Shown: positions 12,422-23,571 of the stretch, piece by piece | Numbering within the stretch: the stretch's first letter is position 1 | How the letters are laid out: every line of letters starts with the position of its first letter | Assembly (NCBI GenBank): GCA_037962975.1 | Contig: CM075672.1 | Span: 57,916,501-57,980,500, forward strand | DNA: 64,000 nucleotides | Direction: 5' to 3' | DNA from: Clitoria ternatea | Lineage: Eukaryota > Streptophyta > Magnoliopsida > Fabales > Fabaceae | Notes under the pieces: model-generated | Databases searched by the model: none | The model's input: only the letters and a program-made list of their open reading frames with translations | What the model was told of the DNA's origin: nothing | Program-made: the position numbers and the translations under genes

Positions 12422-13118
12422 CTGCAAAAAGGAAAATTTAAAAATCAAACACACATTATTATTTGAAAAACATCTCAATCATACACAATCAAAAATTTAC
12501 ATAATTTAAAGGAAATCACACAAGATATAACACAAAATCAACAACATATTTTTGATTTTGTAAAAATCAACATGCATATTTTTGGATTTTTAACAATAAA
12601 ACAAAAATTCACATAAAATATAACATACATAAATATATACAAAAAATTTTTTTATGTATTTTTAATTTTTATCAATGCAAGAAAGTATAACAAATACAAA
12701 CTAAGAAAATTTATTAATTAAACAAAAACCCTAAACCTTAAACTAAAAACAAACAATAAACAAACATACAACATGTTAAACAAATGAAAAACATAAAAAA
12801 ATAAATAAAATAACAAACAAACAACAAAAATTAAAAATCAAAAACAGAGGCTGACGCTACGCGTGGGTGGGATGCTACGCGTCAGCTCTGTTCTTCCCAC
12901 GCTACGCGTCAGTGGGACGCTACGCGTGGGCTTGCAGAACAGAAACTGCAAAACAGGGGTTGCGCAGCAGCAACCCCCTTCCAAAACCACATTCAATCCA
13001 TTCAATTCCTTATTCTAACAGCAAGCAAATACCAATGGTCTTCTAATCCTAACCCTAACCGCATGCAATTCTAAGAATCGAAATTGAATTTTAAAGGGAA
13101 GGGATTTAGAACACTTAC
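12422..13118 (-). other. Predicted intron before N1 env-position ORF
   Basis: Minus-strand donor-like GTAAGTG (13118-13112) and a pyrimidine-rich tract ending TTTTTGCAG at 12422, immediately followed by the ORF's ATG. The intron length would be 697 nt. This is prediction from consensus only. Barley Bagy-2, an Athila relative, is reported to splice its env message. Confidence 0.5.
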
Positions 13119-13579
13119 TTAGAATCCTTGATTAAGGAATTTAGGAAGGTTGAATGGTTGAGAGAAAAAGAGGGTTTTAGGTTTTTGAAATCCTGAGAGT
13201 GGAAGCAAAATGAGGCAGAAAAGGAATTTTAGGTTTTTAAAACCTAAGATGGGCCTCTCTGTCTCAATTTTAAAAACTGAACGTGGGCTCTGACGCTACG
13301 CGTGGAAGGGACGCTACGCATCAGGTCCAAAATTCAGAGTCCATGCTACGCGTCTATGGGGCGCTACGCGTGAGCTTCTATTTTTCATTTTTCAAAATTT
13401 GAATTTTCAAAAGCCCTTCTTTTTTTTAAAACCCCTTTTTATTTTAAAACATAATTAAAAATTTTTGTTTTGTTTTGTTTCATTTTTTTATATGTTAAAA
13501 ATAATTGAAAATAACAAGAAAAGAATGGGTTGCCTCCCATTGGCTAGATTTAATGTCTCCAGCCAGACATTACCTCTGA
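12426..13579 (-). other. Spacer between N1 protease and env-position ORF
   Basis: Non-coding. It begins (13530-13545, minus) with GGGAGGCAACCC, the same block found just after the integrase stop in Athila-B (39488-39500), marking where pol should have ended. It holds two palindrome clusters (13290-13375 and 12851-12930) and a donor-like splice site at 13118. Confidence 0.75.
12851..13375. repeat. Internal palindrome clusters of N1
   Basis: About eight copies of the same motif as in the N1 LTR: at about 12851, 12871, 12897, 12915, then 13290, 13309, 13342 and 13360. They lie upstream of the env-position ORF (minus strand), the same place as the equivalent cluster in Athila-B. Confidence 0.82.
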
Positions 13580-15697
13580 TTAATCAGGTGGTTTCTCAAT
13601 TTCGGTTGAGGAATCACCTATCTGTTTCTTCCTCCTTCTTCTCCGATGCTTGATTACCTGTCTTTCATCATTCAAGGCATCAGTTAATTTAAAACAATTT
13701 AATTGATTGGGAAGAGATATACCTGGTTCGTTTGAAGGGTAAACTTTTTCCTCATCATTCGTCCTAAGATGTTCATGAGCACTGAAGTTTACCTCTTCTT
13801 CATAAACTTTGACTGCAACCATTCCTTGATCAACATCTACTCTTATCTTTGCAGTCTTCATGAAAGGTCTTCCAAGGATTAGGGGGATCTCAGTATCCTC
13901 CTTCATATCCAGTACCACAGAGTCAACCCTGAAGTGGTACTTATCAACCTTTACCAACATATTTTCTACAATCCCAAAAGGCTTCTTGACAGAGCGATCC
14001 GTAAACTATAAGTTCTTCTTAGCTTCTTTTAGCTCAAATTCACCAATGCGCTTTATTAAATCTAGGGGCATCAAATTGATGTTCGCCCCTAAATCTAACA
14101 GAGCATTCCTGATGTTGATATTTCCAATGGCTACAGGAATGGTGAAACTCCCCGGATCTTTACATTTTTTCGGGGTTACGATGGTAATACAGTTTGTTTC
14201 TTGCTCTTCATTCACTTGCATATTTTTTTCATTTTTTTCTATTTTTTCACTTTCTTTCTCTTCTTCTTTCTTTTTCTCATTCTTTTCTTTACAATTAATT
14301 TTCACAACTTTACAATTTTCAGAAGAAACAACATTACATTTTTCCCTTGGGTTTTGAGTGTTTGTAGTAAACCCAGAACTTTTCAATTCAGCTATTTCCT
14401 TTGCAAGCTGACCCATTTGTATGTCTGATGTTTTTCGGGGAGCTTCATTTGTCTTCACAAATTGCAATAACTGTTGGATAGATTCCTCAATCCTTGTCAA
14501 TCTTGCATTGTCAATTTATGATTGTTGTGGCTTAAATTGATTGTTAAGAGTTATGTTGGAAGGTCCAGCATCTTGTCTCCAGCCAGAATTCTGATTCTGC
14601 CATCCCTGTTGAAAATTGTTAGGAAAAGAATTACCATAATTGAAAGGAAAGTTACCCAATGGTATTTTTTGATGGTTTAGAAAATTGGCTTGCTCTTGCT
14701 TATTTATGTCAGGGGCACAATAACCACATGGTTGTTCACCCATGCAATGCATATATTGTTTCACTTGAGTGGGGGGTGGTGATGTTACTTGAGCGATTTA
14801 AAGTTTCTCTAATTGCTTGCTCATGGCTTCAATTTGTTGGGTCAGCAATTTTTGCTGAGCCAATACTGCATCATTCACTCCCAATTCGAGCATACCTGGC
14901 TTCCTCTGTACATTACCTCTTTCATGTTTTGCTTGGCGGTCACTAATAGACATTGATTCCAATATCTCAATTGCTTCCTCCACAGTTTTGTTCATTAAAG
15001 AACCACCTGCACAAGCATCTAACATCATCTTGAACTGAGGTAATAGACCATGGTAAGTGATTCTTACCTTTTCGGCATCATCCAAGTTGTGGTTTGGACA
15101 CTTTCTCAATAGTGCCTTGAATCGTTCCTATGTTTCTCCTAATGATTCATCATTATTTTGAGAAAAAGAATGCATGGCTGTCATGGCTTCAAAGTATTTT
15201 GAAGGAGAATAAAATCTTTCCAAAAATTTTCTTTCGACATCGGACCAGTTTGCAAAACTTCCCGGTGGGCAAGATTTAAACCATTCTTTAGCTTTACCAA
15301 TCAATGAAAAAGGAAATAATCTCATATAAACAGATTCTTCTTGATTGGGTTCAAAACCAATTGTGCTACATAACTCATAAAAAACAGTTAAATGTTCATA
15401 CGGTTCTTCATGATTTAAACCAGCAAATTGATTATTTTGAATAATATTTAAAGTAGCAGGTTTAATCTCCACTAGTACAATGGGTCCTTGAAACATTCCC
15501 GAAACTAGGGGTGGACCATTAATAGCAGCAAACTGTCCCAATGTTCTCCTTTCAGCAGCCATATTTGAATTTTCAAAAATTTTAGAAGTAGAAGAAGATT
15601 TAGTTTGTGTTTTAGATTTCAAAGACTTGATTTTCTTTACAAACCTTTCTATCTCAGGATCAAAATAAATTTTACCTGCAGTAGATTGGGTTTGCAT
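13580..15697 (-). pseudogene. gag-protease of N1, one frame with four stops
   Basis: From ATG 15697 a single frame of about 706 codons runs to 13580 with no frameshift and only four stops (about 15125, 14795, 14513 and 14003). Order: FDPEIERF near the start, gag domain (MRLFPFSLIGKAKEWF, ERFYSPSKYF), a matrix-like FKALLRKCPNHNL segment, a Gln/Asn-rich linker, a Lys/Glu-rich stretch, then protease with DPGSFTIP, LLDLGANINLMPL and ILGRPFMKTA. The first stop replaces a Trp codon and the last a Gln codon, both explained by transitions. It would supply particle protein and protease, but no polymerase follows. The FDPEIER segment is fused to gag here, unlike in the other three copies. Confidence 0.88.
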
Positions 15698-15826
15698 ACA
15701 CAAACTAGACAAAGAAAGTTAGTGTAACAATAAGTAAAAGTAAACAAAATAAAAAAAATTTAACTAAGGTAAAAAAATATTTACCACAATAATTAAAAAT
15801 TTACTGTTTTACTGAAACAATTCAAT

Positions 15827-15843
15827 CCCCGGCGATGGCGCTA
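15827..15843 (-). other. Primer binding site of N1, tRNA-Asp type
   Basis: The plus strand ccccggcgatggcgcta is the tRNA-Asp 3' end with three mismatches, followed by a short spacer and the LTR. Confidence 0.7.
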
Positions 15844-16881
15844 GAAAACTTGTTAACCCGGCGATAGGATCTGAACCGTTCGTTTCTACCACTGGGTTGT
15901 TAGTTGGCAAGCGCACCAATCGTTTGTAGTTTTCAAAATTTAGATATCGTTCCATTGGGATTGAAAGTCCAATAACAACAGTAATTTTCTATTCACTATG
16001 GTAAATGTGAAGAAAGTTATAGACAAAAGAATGATTTATATACAATTTATACAATATTCACAGGATAGCATGATTGAGTAGTTCATGAGCTGAAAATAAA
16101 ATAAAAATCTATCTAAAAAGTTGAGCTGCAATCTAGAATAGGTAAGATACTTGAGATAAACATAGATAAACAAATTATGTTGGAAATTGGATCCCTAATC
16201 TAGAATAACAATGAGGAACTCAAGACATGCATATTTAATCATCAAGTTTCATGTCATTGCAGCTTAAAATCATTATAACCGATCCCTCGTGATATAAATT
16301 CTAAGAATTCACCGTAAAGTCCGATCCCTCATGAGCTTTCTCAGTAAAAACTTGCATTAAGACCTGGCCTTATGGCAACAATGGTTAACAACCCCTATAG
16401 AATTGAAATACCAAGGGTATTTCAACTTTTACTTTCGTCAAAACAAGTTTCAATACGGCATGAATAATCATTCTCCCGTTTGACATTCATACTAATAAAA
16501 CAAGTTTCAATATACATGAAAATCATTCTCCTGTTTGACATTCATATTAATAAAAGGTTGAAATACTAACATGGACTTGAATCATAAACATGCAGAGGTC
16601 GAATTCATAACATTATACTCAATAGATTAGTTCACCAATTCCAACATAAACAAATTAGTTACACATGGTAAAAGTAGAAACAACACTTACAGAGTTTGAC
16701 ATTACGAAGACGATGGAAACTTCACGATACAACGATCACAATACACCACAACACTCTCAAGTATCTAGAAAACTATTCTAAAACTACAAACTCTAAAAGA
16801 AATACTCAAAACTCGAGTATAGAAGAGAGGAAAGAACTCTGAAAATAGAGAATGGGATATGATGAATGGTGTTGGATGGCC

Positions 16882-16890
16882 CTATTTATA
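16882..16890 (-). promoter_or_regulatory. TATA box of the N1 5' LTR
   Basis: Minus-strand CCCTATAAATAGGG, a perfect plant TATA box, lies 492 bp into the LTR and just downstream of the palindrome array. The start site is expected about 30 bp further on, near 16855. Confidence 0.7.
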
Positions 16891-16906
16891 GGGCTGAGCA
16901 AGGGTG

Positions 16907-17189
16907 CTGACACTACGCGTCAGTCCCCTGACTCAGCCTCCATTAACGTAGCTGGTGGTGGCCACCTTGGAATATTATATTCAATCATGCTTGGCCATGT
17001 GTCCCTGTCTCCACTACATTTTGGCCAATTATGCTGAGTGGAGTGGCCAATAATGGGTCACTAAGTGAGTGCTTGGCCAGCTTGGCTGTGGAGTCCACGC
17101 AGCACTGACGCTACGCATGGCTGTGACGCATAGCGTCAGCATCAAAAGTAGCTATGGACGCTACGCGTGGGATTGATGCTATGCGTCAG
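16907..17189. repeat. Palindrome array of N1 5' LTR (TGACGCTACGCGTCA type)
   Basis: Five copies of an imperfect palindrome with arms TGACGC and GCGTCA around a three-base centre, some arms ending in CCAC/GTGG instead. The matching copies in the other LTR are at about 9385, 9583, 9602, 9634 and 9652. CpG dinucleotides are dense here against AT-rich surroundings. Confidence 0.8.
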
Positions 17190-17387
17190 ATCCTCCAGTA
17201 TAATTTTCTCTTGAATTCTTTACTTTTTCACTGCAAAACTAGAGAAAATTGATCAAGGGCAGATTATTTCCAACAACATCCATTTATTGAATTAAAACCT
17301 AATTTTCTAACAATTTATCCAAATTTTTATTATTTTTATGAAATTTTTATTAAAAGATTTATTGTAAATTTGAGGACTAACAACAAC

Positions 17388-17884
17388 ACAAGGCGAAGAT
17401 GCCTTTCATGCTCTTCATGACTCTTAGAGTATACCAAAATATCATCGATGAATACCACGACGAATTGATCAAGAAACTCGTGGAAGATGCGATTCATGTA
17501 GTCCATGAAAATCACAGGAGCATTGGTCACACTGAGTGGCATCACCACATACTCGTAGTGGCTATAACGCGTTTGGAAAGCAGTTTTTGGAATATCATCG
17601 ATCTTCACCCGAATTTGGTAATATCCAAAATGCAAATCGATCTTAGAAAATGCAACTGCACCCCTCAATTGATCCAAAAGATCATTAATATGAGGAAGAG
17701 GATATTTGTTCTTAATGGTCATCTTATTGAGTTGGCGATAGTCAACGCACAACCTCATGCTTCCATCTTTCTTCTTCACCAACAACACAGGAGTACCCCA
17801 AGGAGATACATTTGGGCAGATAAATTCTATTTCAAGCAATTCCTCGACTTGCTTTTTTAACTCAGACAACTCCATAGGAAACAT
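17388..17884 (-). pseudogene. RT N-terminal half of Tekay-A
   Basis: Contains WGTPVLLVKKKDGSMRLCVDYR, a KIDLHFGYYQI segment and the catalytic VFIDDILVYS box (F-I-D-D intact). The frame continues across the N1 insertion once N1 and one copy of the ACAAC duplication are ignored, so N1 landed in an already coding RT. The segment before 17884 is out of frame with the protease. Confidence 0.88.
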
Positions 17885-19152
17885 CCTATAAGGAGCTTAG
17901 GACACGGGCTCAGTGCCAGGAATAAGGTCAATAGAAAATTCCACTTCACGTGGAGGAAGCAACCTGGAATTACATCCAGAAATATATCAGAAAATTCAAA
18001 AACAACGGGAATTTCACAAGACTGGGAAGTACAATTCCCATGAACTATATAGAACATCACAAGAAGCTGAGGGATACCTTGTAGGTCAAATCGTTCTGTA
18101 TTTGGAGTCAGAAAAATCACTATCTTGTTATGACAATCCACCAAGACTTTATTGGTAGACAACCAGTCCATGCCTAGGATAATATCCAGGTCTTTCATAG
18201 GTAAGCACACAAGGGATACAACAAACTTTCTACCCTAAAGAGTCATCTTGATGTTCTCACATCGAGTCACTGTTCTCAAACAAGTATCTTTCGGTGTAGT
18301 CACTATTATAGAACCTCTCATCATACAAATAGGCATTTTCAAATACCTAACACAATCCTATGAAACAAATGAGTGAGTAGCACCCAAATCAAAGATAACA
18401 CATACAGAAGTGCCAAGAATTTCACACTTACTTTGGACAAGGTCTTCCACTTGTGCAGCTTCTTCACCGGTAACGGCAAAGACTCTTCCAGCAGCTTGTG
18501 GTTGATCACCACCATTATGATTTCTATTTCTTCCACCATGGCCATTGCCTCGACCATTGCCATTTCTTCCACCATTATGGTTTCCACCACGGCCACCATT
18601 TCGGCCACCATTATAACCATTTCTGTTTCCATGACCACGACCTCCAAAACCATCATGGCCTTCATGGTTAGCATCATGGTTCATACGAATAAGAGTATCC
18701 ATATTAGCATTTCTTATGTTCAATGGGTAATTAGGGCGAATATACCCGGGTTGGTTTCATTGGTAGCATACCACATCATCTCTTGGGCAATCACGTGTCA
18801 AATGGTTGCCTTGAACATTGCCACGACCTTGGTTACCATTACCATTTCCACCTCTAAATGCACCATGTCCTCTTGCATTGGAAGATCCACCATGAAAGAA
18901 TTTCTTCTTCTTGAATTGGCCATGCCTCTTGAAACCAAAAAATTGACCTTTCAATTTGGGCTCATGCTTGCCTTGACTTAAAGGAGTCACACCATCCTCT
19001 TCATAAATGTGACACTTGTTCACAAGCGTCAGAAAGCTTCTAATCTCTTGATTTCGAATGGCCTGCTTGATCTTGAGCCTTAAGCCATTCTCAAACATTC
19101 CAACACTGGTGGCTATGCAATAAGCCAAGGATGCAATGCAAATGCAAATCAT
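17885..19152 (-). pseudogene. gag C-terminus and protease of Tekay-A
   Basis: The gag part (19152-18757) shows MFENGLRLKIKQAI and a basic Gly/Asn-rich nucleocapsid tail. The CCHC knuckle at about 18715-18760 is destroyed: the second Cys is a stop and the His and last Cys read as Tyr. The protease follows in frame: GRVFAVTGEEA, then DLGATHSFVS at about 18361-18390 (normally DSGA; S-to-L fits C-to-T) and ILGMDWLS at about 18165. The N-terminal two thirds of gag are missing because the LTR is joined directly to gag near 19131. Confidence 0.82.
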
Positions 19153-20913
19153 AATGTATTCTCACAACTATGCATCCTAATTATGCCACTCACCAATCAA
19201 CATCACCAACATCTCCATCATACGTTTCTTAGTGGATTTTATTATCATTGGTTATTACCATTGTTCAAGTTTTAGTGTGGCATTTTCAATAATTCCTTAT
19301 TGTCACAAGGACATCAAATCATCAATTACAATCATCAATCTTTCATCATTATAAAAGCATGCTAATCATCCATTTTCATTCTCATTCATCATTAATAATG
19401 ACCATTCATATTCATGGTGAACATAACACAACTACATCATCATTAAGGCATTACACTAGCCAAACAATTCAATATCACCAATTAGCATACCATAAACATT
19501 CCAAATACACATTACATGTTGCCAAGCATATTCATCATCATCATCATGTTTAACAACCATAAATCACCATTACCATTCAAATAAGGTAAACATGCATATT
19601 GTCATATATGACAATCAAACTCTACTCAATTCATGCATTTACAATATAAAACTCCCTTCCTACCTCAGTAGAAGAATTTGGAGCGATACGACGTTCCCGC
19701 CTCATCGTTCGAAATGGGTCCTACATTTCACAAGGCACATATCATTATTTTCTACTCAAGATCACCCAGATTCACATATTCTAATCTAACACTTGGTGTT
19801 TGCAACATTATCATTATCAAATCATTTTCTATTCATTAATTTCACCACAACCACCATGGGTTTAGTGTTCATATTCATTATCATGCATTTATAACCATAC
19901 CCATCAATGGGTTTACCTACCAATGGCCATCAATCCCCACTAATGGCCATCTACCCTCATCAATGCTATCAACCATCATCAATAACTACTCTCCTAACAT
20001 ATTCACTCATACCCATTATTCAAATATCATTCATTCCCTCATTAAATCACTTTCAACCAACATTAATCATTTTCCCCAATTTACATAAGTTAGGGTTCTC
20101 TAAAAATTCTACAACATCATAAATGCATATCATCTTCTACCATTCCAAGCATCAATTTTTGTGTACCCCATTAATGGTCCATCAAGCTTGCATTTAATAC
20201 CACCCCACCTTAGGGTTTCCATATTAATGGCTTTTCCTAACAACCTATTTGCATTTATTACTCACCCAAACCTTAAAAACTCAAAACCTAGGGCTCATAC
20301 TCTTGAGAAATGATAAAGAACTTACCTCAAGAGAAGAAATGAGAGAGCCTTTAAGAGAGGGAGAGAGCGACACGAAAATGAGAGAAGAAGGAGAAGAGAC
20401 TTCAAGCTTCAATAAAACAAAAATGGGTGGAGGAGATGGGTTCATCACTTTGGCTTAGGTTTAGAGGGAAGAAAAGGAAGAGGAAATGAGAAAGAAGAAG
20501 AAGAAGTGAATGTTTGGTGTTTCGAAGAAGAAAGGCAACGTGAGAGTGAAGAGGAAGTAGGAATTTTGGAATTAAAACCTATGCCCTCATTAAAACTTCT
20601 CCATTTCATAACTTATAGGATCTTTGTTCGGGCTCAATACTTTATCTAAAAATTATTCTGAATACATATTCAGACTCCCAACAATATTCTTAACAGGTCT
20701 GATCAATGGCACCTCAATCGTAGATACTTGGTCTGACACCCATATTTTAATCGGTATATTTTCAGCTCATAAAGCCTTAATAAATCATGAATAATTCCTA
20801 AAAATCTTAATTTAATTATTTCCAATGTTTTAGGACATTAATTAACTCACATATAATTGTTCAATATTTATTCCTCTTATTTAATCATTTGTTTCAAAAT
20901 TTAGGATGTTACA
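19131..20913 (-). repeat. 5' LTR of Tekay-A, truncated
   Basis: It ends on the plus strand with ggatgttaca at 20913 (minus start TGTAACATCC) and aligns with 4218-6009. Its inner end, the primer site, the leader and the gag start are deleted. The join lies at or next to the direct-repeat-like atgcaatgcaaatgcaaatc at 19131, also present at 4218 in the intact copy. Confidence 0.82.
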
Positions 20914-20969
20914 TTGGGCACACTTTATCTCCCCAAACTTCAATGTTGCTAGTCCTTTAGCAGCTTATT

Positions 20970-21830
20970 CAAAACAACACAAACAATCAATGACACCTCA
21001 AGGGTAAATACATGGTTTTTCCTAAAAAAATAAAGCTTGTAATATGGACATTATAACAGAATAAGAAGTCTCAGGCTCAATAATTAAGGTCAATGGATAA
21101 ATATGCATAAGGTAGGCTGTATTTGGCTCTAGCTAAGTTATGAAACATGGCCTTTATGATTTCCAAGTGCTAATCACATTCATGCATAAGCAAAGGAAGA
21201 GGCTAGTTCTACAACATTATTAATAAACAAGCACACTCAAAATAAAATTTAGGCACAAGTCTCACAATATCATAAGGTAAGCATCAAACATCACATCCCT
21301 AAACTTAAGACATTGCAATGATATCAAGTAATCATCCTAGGCAACCACAAGTACACTACAGTCAAAGCATGGCAAGCATAGAAAAATATTTCTAATAAAA
21401 CCAGCATAAATATGCAATTGTGATCAAGTATTGCGCAAGACAAGCTATCTTATCATTTTGGGAGGTGAAAGTTTAAAAGTGATTCATAACACTAACAGCC
21501 TAATATACATATCTACAATGTTTTTCAGTTTCCAAAATATTAAAGATAGGGATAGAGCACTTCCCTTTATTACTTATGGTGAGGTGGATGGTTGGTTGGT
21601 GTGTGGTGGAAGTGGAATTATTTACAAGGAAATGACAACTCAAAATGAAACCATATGAAACATGACAAAGAAATGGATGTTATACAATGGGATAAAATAC
21701 ACAACACACAACTAAAGCTTATTTTTTTTTCTTTTCAAATAAAGAGGAATTGAAATTGCATGAATTGAAACTACCTGCATGGTGAAAGAAGAATAGAATG
21801 GAGATGCATACGCTGGTAGTCTTTATTCAA
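20970..21830 (-). other. Non-coding 3' part of N2
   Basis: AT-rich, no gene seen. It lies between the palindrome cluster and the purine tract, like the 3' non-coding regions of N1 and Athila-B. Confidence 0.5.
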
Positions 21831-21837
21831 AGAAAAA

Positions 21838-22015
21838 GGGTAAGTGTAAGAACGCTACTGTTCTGGGCCAAGGTGGATGCAGAGGGCAGCATATGGGCGT
21901 AAGCACGCTATGGGACAATGTTCTTATGCATGACTTCTGGAGTGCATCCTGAGAAATTGCTCAATTCACGCGTAGGCACGCTTAGTGGCAAGCGTAGGTA
22001 CGCTAGTCCACCGTG
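21838..22015. repeat. Internal palindrome cluster of N2
   Basis: At least four copies of the same family motif as in the N2 LTR, e.g. GGCGTAAGCACGCT at about 21896 and AGCGTAGGTACGCT at about 21993. Located downstream of the ORF remnants on the minus strand. Confidence 0.65.
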
Positions 22016-22337
22016 TGATCCTGAAAATTCCCTTTGATTTTTTTTCTTCTTTTTCTTTCAAACGTTTTTTTTTCTTTAACTCTATTTTTCCCTTTATTAT
22101 TTTTTCAAAATTTCTCACTACTTTATTTATGTACAATAAAAACACACTTTGGCTCATCCCCCAGGATCCTATTTCCTATTACCATAAACTCTTGGTCTTT
22201 TGGCTCCAACTGTCTCCTTATTGTGTTTGAGGCTAATGCTCAACACAAGTTTCCTTCTATTCATCTTTTTAAACTCTTTCAGCTTTTTCTTCTTTTCTTT
22301 TCTTCACTCTTTTTCTATTTTTGTTTTGTGTTAGCCT

Positions 22338-23330
22338 TTATCTTTTTGTGCCACAAGTAATGCTCTTCTTGACTTGATGATTCCTGTTTCCTTGTGTTTC
22401 CATTGCTGTAGTAGTCACCACTAACAAATGCTCCTCATGCCATGGTTGAATTCCTTCTTCTTTTGTATTCTCAACATTTAAACATGTTAACACTTCTTGT
22501 GCATGAACCTTTTCTCCTTCTTCTGCATTCACACTTGGCTCCAACCAAATTTTAGTATCATTATTGTTTTGCCAATATGTGGTTTCCATCTCAGCTGAGA
22601 CCTCTACCTTTTCTATTACTTCTTGCTCAACAACAGTATACAATTGAGTCTCAACTTTCTCAATGGCTTTTGCTATCAATTCTTTATTTTGGCTACTTCA
22701 ACACTTGCTACATCAAAGTAATCACCCAATAACAGTTCTTGCTCTTCTTCATCAGACCAATCTTCTTCATTCCAATCATCGAAGAACGCTTCACTTGATA
22801 TACTATCATCTTCCAACTCTGAAGTATAATCCATATCGCTTTCCTCTTCACATTCTTCAAATGACTCTTCTTCCATCAAACAATCCTGAACTTCCTTATT
22901 TTCTTTTTCTTCTTTTATTTCAATATCAACTTCAAGTTCAGGTTCATCCATTTCATTGTGCCTTTCATAAAAAATGTTTCCCAGCTGGTCTTGTTCTTCC
23001 CTAAACTTATAGTTTCTTCATCAAGGCCAGCATCATCATCCCATGGCTCTTTATATTTGTCTGCTCTTTGTACATCTTCTGTATTTCTTTGCTCTTCGGT
23101 CAATTGTTCTGCAATAAACTCCAGTTGCTTTTGAATGTTCATGGTTGAATTATCAAAATTTTTGAGGCCGAGTGACTTTCATGAATTGAATTAAAACTAT
23201 TTCTAACTTTGATGGCTTTTCTTCAATTTGTTGTATCACATCCATATGATTCCTGCATAAGCTTTGTGAATATTGAAGAAATTTTGCTAAGGTGTCTTCA
23301 AGATCTATTACCTACAACTTTTCACTTCCA
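22338..23330 (-). pseudogene. Gag-like and acidic ORF remnants of N2
   Basis: Near 23320-23170 the minus strand reads LEDTLAKFLQYSQSL, resembling the segment after the knuckle in Athila gag. Three further open stretches in different frames follow: 23142-22915, 22951-22676 (very acidic, repeated EE/DD) and 22679-22338. I cannot name the acidic part. The frame changes show decay or small indels. Confidence 0.45.
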
Positions 23331-23571
23331 AAGGAACTATGAAAACCATGAATGCAAATACTAAACACAAGCAAAGCTACTACAATGGTTAGTGCTAACA
23401 ACTAATAACTAAAATCAAAACAGTAGCAACAATGAATAATAATTCAAGCTATATTTAACAAAATCCTACTCCTACAACAAAACTCACTAACAACTTAACA
23501 AAAATTACAAAAAATACAAAAAATGGTTCAGTCTAGCAGCTCCCCAAGGATTGTTGATATTAGTCAACAAT

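Larger units (their letters stand above)
8330..17382 (-). mobile_element. Non-autonomous Athila-like element N1 (gag-PR + env-position ORF, no pol)
   Basis: Complete 9053-bp element flanked by the 5-bp duplication ACAAC (8325-8329 and 17383-17387). LTRs are 8330-9860 and 15851-17382, both starting TGTTAACC and ending GACTAACA. In minus order: 5' LTR, tRNA-Asp-type primer site, gag-protease (15697-13580), spacer, env-position ORF (12421-11120), purine tract, 3' LTR. No RT, RNase H or integrase motif occurs between 9861 and 15850. The LTR copies differ by about 2 percent (my count by eye), so insertion is fairly recent and must have used another element's polymerase and integrase. Confidence 0.9.
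15851..17382 (-). repeat. 5' LTR of N1
   Basis: 1532 bp; drives transcription on the minus strand. Start at 17382, TATA box at 16890-16882, palindrome array at 17189-16907 between them (U3). Differences from the 3' LTR are mostly transitions and are concentrated in the first 330 bp of plus-strand sequence (the U5 end). Confidence 0.92.
3539..20913 (-). mobile_element. Tekay-type chromovirus (Tekay-A), interrupted by N1
   Basis: In minus orientation: truncated 5' LTR (20913-19131), gag C-terminus, protease, RT first half (to 17388), the inserted N1 element (8330-17382), RT second half, RNase H, integrase and 3' LTR (from 6009 down). Gag-PR-RT-RH-INT order and the WxREG...RYP-like integrase tail fit Tekay/Del chromoviruses. 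All coding parts carry stops or frameshifts. The 3' LTR runs to at least 4218, probably to 3539, where Athila-A begins. Its right end abuts the N2 purine-tract region. Confidence 0.85.

Noticed and set aside
13860..14428. Plus-strand ORFs rich in Phe/Ser
   Set aside because: They are shadows of the Lys/Glu-rich gag-protease on the minus strand.
22034..22360. Phe/Leu-rich plus-strand ORF suggesting a membrane protein
   Set aside because: It comes from a low-complexity pyrimidine tract in N2.
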